Below are positions 13,814 through 18,199 of a stretch of 18,199 nt of DNA, piece after piece. Both the position numbers and the translations under genes were made by a program. The notes below the pieces were generated by a model. The model ran no database searches. It had not been told where the DNA came from and saw nothing but the letters and a program-made list of their open reading frames with translations. Source of the stretch: Muribaculaceae bacterium. Lineage in GTDB: Bacteria; Bacteroidota; Bacteroidia; Bacteroidales; Muribaculaceae. The stretch spans positions 1 through 18,199 of the forward strand of contig CADFRV010000013.1 of NCBI GenBank assembly GCA_902836725.1. Reading direction: 5' to 3'. How positions within the stretch are numbered: position 1 is the first letter of the stretch; every line of letters starts with the position of its first letter.

Positions 13814-16075
13814 TCAGAACAGCGGGAGGTCGTAACGCAGTGTCAGGCCGAGCTGCATGCCGTTCCCTTGCTGCAGAAAGGCGTTTCCTATAGAAACGAA
13901 ATAGAACGTGGCATATTGTGTGGCTGTGAAATTGTTGATCCACAGTTCCGCGGAAAAATCGCCGTGCCATGCCCTGACAGAGGCGTCGGCGATGGCATAG
14001 AACGGCTGTGAGAGCGTGTTTGCCTCGTCCCAGTAAATTTTACCGATCCCGCGGCAGTTTATGTCGGCGCTCAGGCGCTGTATGAATCCTGATCTGAAAT
14101 CATGTGTATAGCTTACGCCGGCGAATATTGTGTTGACCGGAGCATAGGGCACGTGGCATCCGCTGTAGTTCTTGCGGCCGTTGTTGAAGTCTGTGAAACG
14201 GGCGTCTGTGAAACCGTAGGCCATGCGCGCGGTAAGTTCGTCGGTCAGCTTGCATACAGCCGATATTTCGGCTCCGCGTGAGCGGGACTTTCCGGCGTTT
14301 GCCATGACGCGCCCTGTCACAGATCCTTCCGGGAACATGGTGAGCTGCTGATCGCGGCATTCTATCCAGAATAGTGTGGCATCCACATCGAGCTTGCCGT
14401 CTACGAGATTGAGATGTGTGCCGATCTCGTAATTCCAGGTCTTTTCAGGATTGTAGCTGATTATGTCGTTTATGTCGTACCGTTGGTCAAGTCCCACTTT
14501 CGCCATGATGCGCTGCTGCAGCACATCGCTGAACATCTGGGTGTTGTATCCTCCTGCCTTGTATCCTTTGGTAAATGACAGGAATACATTCCCTTTGTCG
14601 GACGGTAGCGTATAGCTCAGTGTGAGCTTGGGGAGCAGTTGGGCGAATGTTTTCGACAGTGTGCCTGATTCGTGCACGCTGACCGGTATCGCGGGAGAGT
14701 AGATCTCTTCCCCCGTGTCGGTGATATGGTATACTGAGTATGTGGACTCGGAGTCGCTGTGATATTGTATTTCGGCACGTTCCCAGTCCCAGCGCAGTCC
14801 CAGAGAGGCGGTAAACCGGCCGATGGAGGCTGTGCTTTCGTGATAGAACGATCCTCCCGCCGACGGCATGGTAAAGTCGCTGCCGAGGTATAGCTCGCGG
14901 TTATCCCATCTGAGCGGGTACTGCGGATTGATCTTGTTGGCGTTCTCTTCGATCAGATGGGTGAGGCCGTAATCGAAAAATGTAACAGGAGCGCTCATGT
15001 GCGATCGTCTCAGATATCCGAAAGCTCCGACGAGCCATCTGTAATGTTTGCAGGGATTGCTTTTGGCCACGAAATCGGCGGTGAAAGCCCATTCATGGCG
15101 TTTTTGGGTGAGGGTGAAATAGTCGAGCGGCAGGAAATCCTGATCGAGCGTCATGTTGTCGTTGATATACTGAAAACTGGCGATCCCTGACAGGTTCACA
15201 TTGCCTGTACGCCCGTTAAGCGTCAGACCGTCGGTTACGGTCAGGCGTTTGTAGAAGCAGGTGTCGTTGTAGGCGATCTGCGATGTCTTTACAGATTTGT
15301 AGGGGTATCCGTTCTGGAGGGAATGGGACAGCGACGCTGTGTTTTCTATGATGAAGCTGTCGCCGGCGCGGTATATCGTTTTCCATCGGCCGCTCCACTG
15401 GCGTTCGCGGCCCACATGCGAGTTGTTGTATTCATTTCTGAAATAGCCGTCGGTGCCTGTGGCGTAGGCATTGAGCGACATTCCTATGCGGTGTGAGAGT
15501 CGCCTGTAGAGGCCGAGCGAGCCTTTGTAACTGTTGTGCGAAGCATATTCGGCCAGAACTCTGATACCTTCGAAAGTAAACGGGGAAAGAGTGTGGATGT
15601 TTATGAGGCCACCCATAGTGTTTCGTCCGTAGAGTATGTTCTGCGGACCGCGCAATATCTCGATACGCTCGATATCGGCCATATCGAAATCGAAATTGTC
15701 TTTGTTAAGCAGAGGCACATTGTCGATGTTGAGCCCTACTACAGGCTGGTCTATGCGGGTTCCAAGTCCGCGCACATATACCGAGGAGGTCATTCTCGAA
15801 CCATACTGCGGCATGTAGAAGTTAGGTACGATCTCGCTGACCTGTTTGATGTTCACTATGTTCAGCCGCTCTATCTCCCGTCGGTCAAGGGTGGTTACAG
15901 TCTCGGCTTTTTCAGCGTCCGGCCCCCCTTTGATGGCGGTTACGGATACCTGCGGGAGCACCATTACGGTATCCGCGAACTCAGACTGCACCGCCTCTCC
16001 ACACGCATGAGGGGCGCGGAAAGGTGCTGACGTCAGGAGTGACAGCAATATTATGTGGAGTGGTCTGAGTGACAA
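13814..16075 (-). CDS. TonB-dependent outer membrane receptor (non-SusC type)
   Basis: Outer-membrane, energy-dependent receptor of 753 residues. Signal peptide about 1-26; a TonB-box-like DTVMVLPQVSVTA at 35-47; plug domain about 58-165 with VRGLGTR (101-107) and the hallmark ERIEILRGPQNILYGRNTMGG (136-156); then a beta barrel with repeated aromatic strands, ending LRYDLPLF with the C-terminal Phe typical of Bam substrates. It lacks the N-terminal carboxypeptidase-regulatory-like domain of SusC transporters, so siderophore, cobalamin, haem or metal cargo is more likely than glycan; the cargo is not readable. No ATG is available: the frame is closed upstream by TAA five codons before, so TTG at 16075 is the only sensible start. 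The promoter box at 16166-16173 gives a leader of about 85 nt with a hairpin. Confidence 0.93.
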   Translation of the reverse strand: MSLRPLHIILLSLLTSAPFRAPHACGEAVQSEFADTVMVLPQVSVTAIKGGPDAEKAETVTTLDRREIERLNIVNIKQVSEIVPNFYMPQYGSRMTSSVYVRGLGTRIDQPVVGLNIDNVPLLNKDNFDFDMADIERIEILRGPQNILYGRNTMGGLINIHTLSPFTFEGIRVLAEYASHNSYKGSLGLYRRLSHRIGMSLNAYATGTDGYFRNEYNNSHVGRERQWSGRWKTIYRAGDSFIIENTASLSHSLQNGYPYKSVKTSQIAYNDTCFYKRLTVTDGLTLNGRTGNVNLSGIASFQYINDNMTLDQDFLPLDYFTLTQKRHEWAFTADFVAKSNPCKHYRWLVGAFGYLRRSHMSAPVTFFDYGLTHLIEENANKINPQYPLRWDNRELYLGSDFTMPSAGGSFYHESTASIGRFTASLGLRWDWERAEIQYHSDSESTYSVYHITDTGEEIYSPAIPVSVHESGTLSKTFAQLLPKLTLSYTLPSDKGNVFLSFTKGYKAGGYNTQMFSDVLQQRIMAKVGLDQRYDINDIISYNPEKTWNYEIGTHLNLVDGKLDVDATLFWIECRDQQLTMFPEGSVTGRVMANAGKSRSRGAEISAVCKLTDELTARMAYGFTDARFTDFNNGRKNYSGCHVPYAPVNTIFAGVSYTHDFRSGFIQRLSADINCRGIGKIYWDEANTLSQPFYAIADASVRAWHGDFSAELWINNFTATQYATFYFVSIGNAFLQQGNGMQLGLTLRYDLPLF

Positions 16076-16107
16076 TAGATGGTCTGTTTAGTACCTGAAA
16101 ACCGTTG

Positions 16108-16149
16108 ACGCCACGGTCTGTCCCGGCAATGGCCTGGAAAATCCGGCGT
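16108..16149 (-). other. structured leader of the TonB-receptor mRNA
   Basis: ACGCC (16108-16112) pairs with GGCGT (16145-16149), enclosing a second hairpin CC-C-GGC/GCC-T-GG (16122-16137, AATG loop). The nested stems lie between the predicted start (about 16160) and the TTG start codon at 16075. It does not match a riboswitch family that I can recall. Confidence 0.35.
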
Positions 16150-16165
16150 GTTATTAATCCGGATG

Positions 16166-16173
16166 CAAAGTTA
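16166..16173 (-). promoter_or_regulatory. -7 box (TAACTTTG) for the TonB receptor
   Basis: CAAAGTTA on the plus strand is TAACTTTG on the minus strand. No TTTG is seen at the -33 position, which can mean dependence on an activator or alternative sigma factor, or just a weak promoter. Confidence 0.5.
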
Positions 16174-16310
16174 GGAAAAAAATCGTTACCGGCGCATGTG
16201 TAGGGCGTCAGGAGCAGCCGGTTGCACTCTCTCCGGTAGAAAAGAAGTGTTAAAATCGTAATAAAAATTAAAAAAGGCGTCCGGTGGGGGAGATAATCAA
16301 AAAAAAGCGG

Positions 16311-16318
16311 TAAATTTG
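16311..16318 (+). promoter_or_regulatory. -7 box (TAAATTTG) for the ECF sigma gene
   Basis: TAAATTTG fits TAnnTTTG and would start transcription near 16325, before the GTG at 16344. A second match, TACGTTTG at 16333-16340, is too close to the start codon to serve this gene. The -33 region lacks TTTG. Confidence 0.45.
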
Positions 16319-16343
16319 ATGGTATCAATTACTACGTTTGTTT

Positions 16344-16904
16344 GTGAGCCGAGAGATCCCACAGGAGAATCCCATATTGATAGAGCGTTTGCGGCAGCCT
16401 GAAAGCTGTCGCCAGGCGTTTAATGAGGTTATGCGCGAGTATTCCGAGCCATTATACTGGCAGATCCGCCGCATGGTGGAGAGCCACGACGATGCGTCGG
16501 ATGTGCTTCAGAACACATTTCTCAAAGCCTGGCAGAACATAGAGAATTTCCGGGGGGAAGCCAAGCTGTCGACATGGCTATACAAAATAGCTCTCAACGA
16601 GAGCATAACGTTTCTGGCGCGAGAACGCAAGCGCCTGAATCTGAGCCTTGACGATGAGGAAAGCCATCTTGTGAACCTGATCGAGGCCGACGAGTGGATC
16701 GACGGAGACGAGCTGGCCCTGAAGCTGAGAAAGGCCGTGGCCTCGCTTCCGGAGAAACAAAGGATGGTGTTCAATATGAAATATTATGACGATATGAAGT
16801 ATGAGCAGATGTCGGAAATCCTGGGCACGTCAGTGGGAGCGTTGAAGGCGTCTTATCATCTGGCAGTCAAAAAAATAGAGAAAATACTCGGTGAAGTTAA
16901 CTGA
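16344..16904 (+). CDS. ECF-type RNA polymerase sigma factor
   Basis: Group 4 sigma factor of about 186 residues. Sigma region 2 covers roughly 20-92 (AFNEVMREYSEPLYWQIRRM, then DDASDVLQNTFLKAWQNIENF, core-binding and -10 recognition). Sigma region 4 covers about 126-181 (ALKLRKAVASLPEKQRMVFNMK, then YEQMSEILGTSVGALKASYHLA, the -35 HTH). The GTG at 16344 is preferred; a TTG two codons earlier is also open. The following two genes on the same strand code for a single-span membrane protein and a Spy/CpxP-like periplasmic protein, so control by an envelope signal is likely. The divergent TonB-receptor gene is a possible but unproven target; this sigma lacks the FecI-type arrangement with an adjacent FecR. 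Confidence 0.93.
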   Translation: MSREIPQENPILIERLRQPESCRQAFNEVMREYSEPLYWQIRRMVESHDDASDVLQNTFLKAWQNIENFRGEAKLSTWLYKIALNESITFLARERKRLNLSLDDEESHLVNLIEADEWIDGDELALKLRKAVASLPEKQRMVFNMKYYDDMKYEQMSEILGTSVGALKASYHLAVKKIEKILGEVN

Positions 16905-17008
16905 AAGATATGTATATGCGGAGTTAAATTTTTGATTAAAAATGCAGAGGACGGTTAAACCTTGCCTATGATGAAAAGTCAGAAATAATACATGAGGAAT
17001 TAAAATCA

Positions 17009-17047
17009 ATGAAGCCTCTTGTTACAGAAATTTTCAGGACTTTGTAA
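17009..17047 (+). CDS. possible 12-codon leader peptide
   Basis: ATG at 17009 opens a reading frame MKPLVTEIFRTL ending in TAA at 17047, seven bases before the next gene's ATG, in the 150-bp gap after the sigma gene. An AGGAA lies about 13 nt upstream. Length is too short to judge from composition; it may be chance. Confidence 0.15.
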   Translation: MKPLVTEIFRTL

Positions 17048-17054
17048 ATAAAGC

Positions 17055-17489
17055 ATGAAAGATAAGGATAACAACATATTGGACAGAATAGGGCGCCGCG
17101 ACGGTATGACGGTGCCGGAAGGCTTCTTCGAGGATTTCGCCCGTCGCATGCAGGCGGAGCTTCCGGAGAATCCGGATGCGGAAAACACGCGTGTCCTTGC
17201 TCCAAAAACCTTTTGGGAACGGGTAAGGCCGTTTGTCTACATGGCTGCCATGTTCGCAGGCATATGGTGTATGCTGAAGATGTTCACTCTCATGAGCACC
17301 TCTCCCGTAGATCTTTCGATAGATAATAACAAAATTCTCACTGAGGCTCTCAGTGATGATAATTTCGTGTATGACCATTTTATCGACGAGATCAACCAGA
17401 ATGAGATTTTCGATGAGATGTATGACGACAGCATCGGTGTGGATGACTTCATAGAGGTCGACAGCCTGGTTCTGGATCAGTACAGATGA
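17055..17489 (+). CDS. single-pass membrane protein, probable anti-sigma factor
   Basis: Protein of 144 residues with one membrane helix (about 59-80, PFVYMAAMFAGIWCMLKMFTLM). The N-terminal 58 residues are charged and should be cytoplasmic; they include TVPEGFFEDFARRMQAELP (19-37), a helix pattern I associate with small membrane proteins encoded next to Bacteroidota sigma factors. The C-terminal 64 residues, predicted periplasmic, are strongly acidic (about 18 Asp/Glu and only one Lys and one Arg). I do not recognise a zinc-binding anti-sigma motif. Its position directly after an ECF sigma gene and the ATGA-type proximity to a periplasmic sensor-like gene support an anti-sigma role, by inference only. 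Confidence 0.8.
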   Translation: MKDKDNNILDRIGRRDGMTVPEGFFEDFARRMQAELPENPDAENTRVLAPKTFWERVRPFVYMAAMFAGIWCMLKMFTLMSTSPVDLSIDNNKILTEALSDDNFVYDHFIDEINQNEIFDEMYDDSIGVDDFIEVDSLVLDQYR

Positions 17490-17560
17490 CCGATACTGGC
17501 AGAAGAACCGGATTGCCGGAATTAGTTAAAAAGTCGCTTAATATAATCAGTAAAGGTTTT

Positions 17561-18040
17561 ATGAAAAAGAGAGAGCTGTTTCTGATGCTTCTGGTCTGTG
17601 TGCTCGCGTCGGCTTTTCCGGCAATGGCACAGGATCGCCCTGACCGTGACCAGTGGATGAGCGAGATCAGGCAGTACCGGCGCACTTATTTTACAAAAGA
17701 ACTCGATCTTTCCAAAGAGCAGCAGAATAAGTTTTTCCCCATCTATGACGAGATGGAGGAGCAGATAAACCGCATTGACGAGGACGCACGCACGATGGAA
17801 CGCCGCATCGCCGATGCCGCCGACGCTTCCGACCTGGAGTATGAAAAAGCTACCGAGGCGATGTATGACGCCAAAGTAAACCAGGCACAGATTGAGAGAA
17901 CCTACATGGAGAAATTCAAGAATGTGCTCAATAAAAAGCAGCTTTTTGAATTGAAAAGCGTGGAAAAACAATTTCAGCGCGATATGCTCAAACAGCATCA
18001 GCGCCTACGCAGCCGCAGGGCGGCAGAAAACGCGCAATGA
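17561..18040 (+). CDS. Spy/CpxP-like periplasmic protein
   Basis: Exported helical protein of 159 residues. A signal peptide occupies 1-23 (MKKRELFLMLLVCVLASAFP then AMA-Q). The mature protein is nearly all charged helix, with two LTxxQ-like segments, LDLSKEQQNKFFPIYDEM (48-65) and VLNKKQLFELKSVEKQF (122-138), as in the Spy/CpxP/ZraP group of periplasmic chaperones and sensors. The C-terminus is Arg-rich. An in-frame ATG at 17486 overlaps the previous stop (ATGA) but would put 25 polar residues ahead of the signal peptide, so 17561 is chosen; translational coupling through the 17486 start cannot be excluded. Probable role: sensing or buffering envelope stress for the sigma unit. Confidence 0.85.
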   Translation: MKKRELFLMLLVCVLASAFPAMAQDRPDRDQWMSEIRQYRRTYFTKELDLSKEQQNKFFPIYDEMEEQINRIDEDARTMERRIADAADASDLEYEKATEAMYDAKVNQAQIERTYMEKFKNVLNKKQLFELKSVEKQFQRDMLKQHQRLRSRRAAENAQ

Positions 18041-18086
18041 CACTTTCAGGCGCATCACAGTAAATAAAACAAGAGAACATGATTAT

Positions 18087-18124
18087 AAAATGTGTGTCGG
18101 TCATCTTTTCCGGCACACTTTTTG
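18087..18124 (+). terminator. intrinsic terminator after the sigma-factor unit
   Basis: GTGTGTCGG (18092-18100) pairs with CCGGCACAC (18110-18118), 9 bp with one G-U pair, with a 9-nt loop, preceded by AAAA and followed by TTTTTG. It ends the three-gene unit. The remaining 75 bases to the window end hold no gene that can be judged; an ATG at 18196-18198 may begin the next one. Confidence 0.85.
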
Positions 18125-18199
18125 TTAAATAATTGTCCGGATAACCGCGACGAATAACGGCCGGACTATCCCGCTGAAATCAAGAGATATATATTATGA

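Noticed and set aside
15981..16328. Minus-strand 115-codon frame over the TonB-receptor upstream region
   Set aside because: It overlaps the promoter and leader and part of the receptor signal peptide in another frame; no recognisable features.

Overview
The window looks like chromosomal DNA of a Bacteroidota member, most likely order Bacteroidales; Muribaculaceae-like is only a guess. The reasons are the repeated TAnnTTTG promoter boxes upstream of genes, some with TTTG about 20 bp further upstream, weak or absent Shine-Dalgarno sites, a DUF4293-type protein, a pRiA4b/IS1096-passenger-type protein, a Pif1/RecD-like helicase with a C-terminal helix-turn-helix, and a Bacteroidales-type lipoprotein beside a TonB-dependent receptor. 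I see no rRNA, tRNA, insertion sequence, phage gene or CRISPR array.

Layout. At 1-2916 (minus) a pRiA4b-ORF3-like acidic protein is followed by a Pif1-like helicase. At 3152-6223 there are three glycosyltransferases (GT2 plus, GT4 minus, GT2 plus); the last two are transcribed apart from overlapping divergent promoters. A bidirectional terminator separates them from an Lrp/AsnC regulator (minus). A 494-bp intergenic region (6764-7257) holds the Lrp leader, a strongly structured RNA-like element with its own promoter box, and a Zur-like palindrome just ahead of znuA. At 7258-8909 are a zinc/manganese-type substrate-binding lipoprotein and its ABC ATPase, overlapping as ATGA, with no permease nearby. 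A 748-residue TPR protein and a small four-helix DUF4293 membrane protein follow.

At 16075-11854 (minus) a TonB-dependent receptor, an unrecognised lipoprotein and an EamA/DMT permease lie in one direction and may be co-transcribed, with a stable hairpin between the last two. Divergent from the receptor, at 16344-18040, is a compact signalling unit: an ECF sigma factor, a single-span membrane protein placed like an anti-sigma factor, and a Spy/CpxP-like periplasmic protein, ending in a good intrinsic terminator.

How the genes work together. Much of the window concerns the envelope: glycan assembly, metal capture, TonB-driven uptake, and an envelope-sensing sigma module whose architecture recalls CnrH-CnrY-CnrX of Cupriavidus. 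The least explained parts are the structured element upstream of znuA, the missing ZnuB, and the receptor-lipoprotein-permease set. None of these can be proved novel from sequence reading alone.
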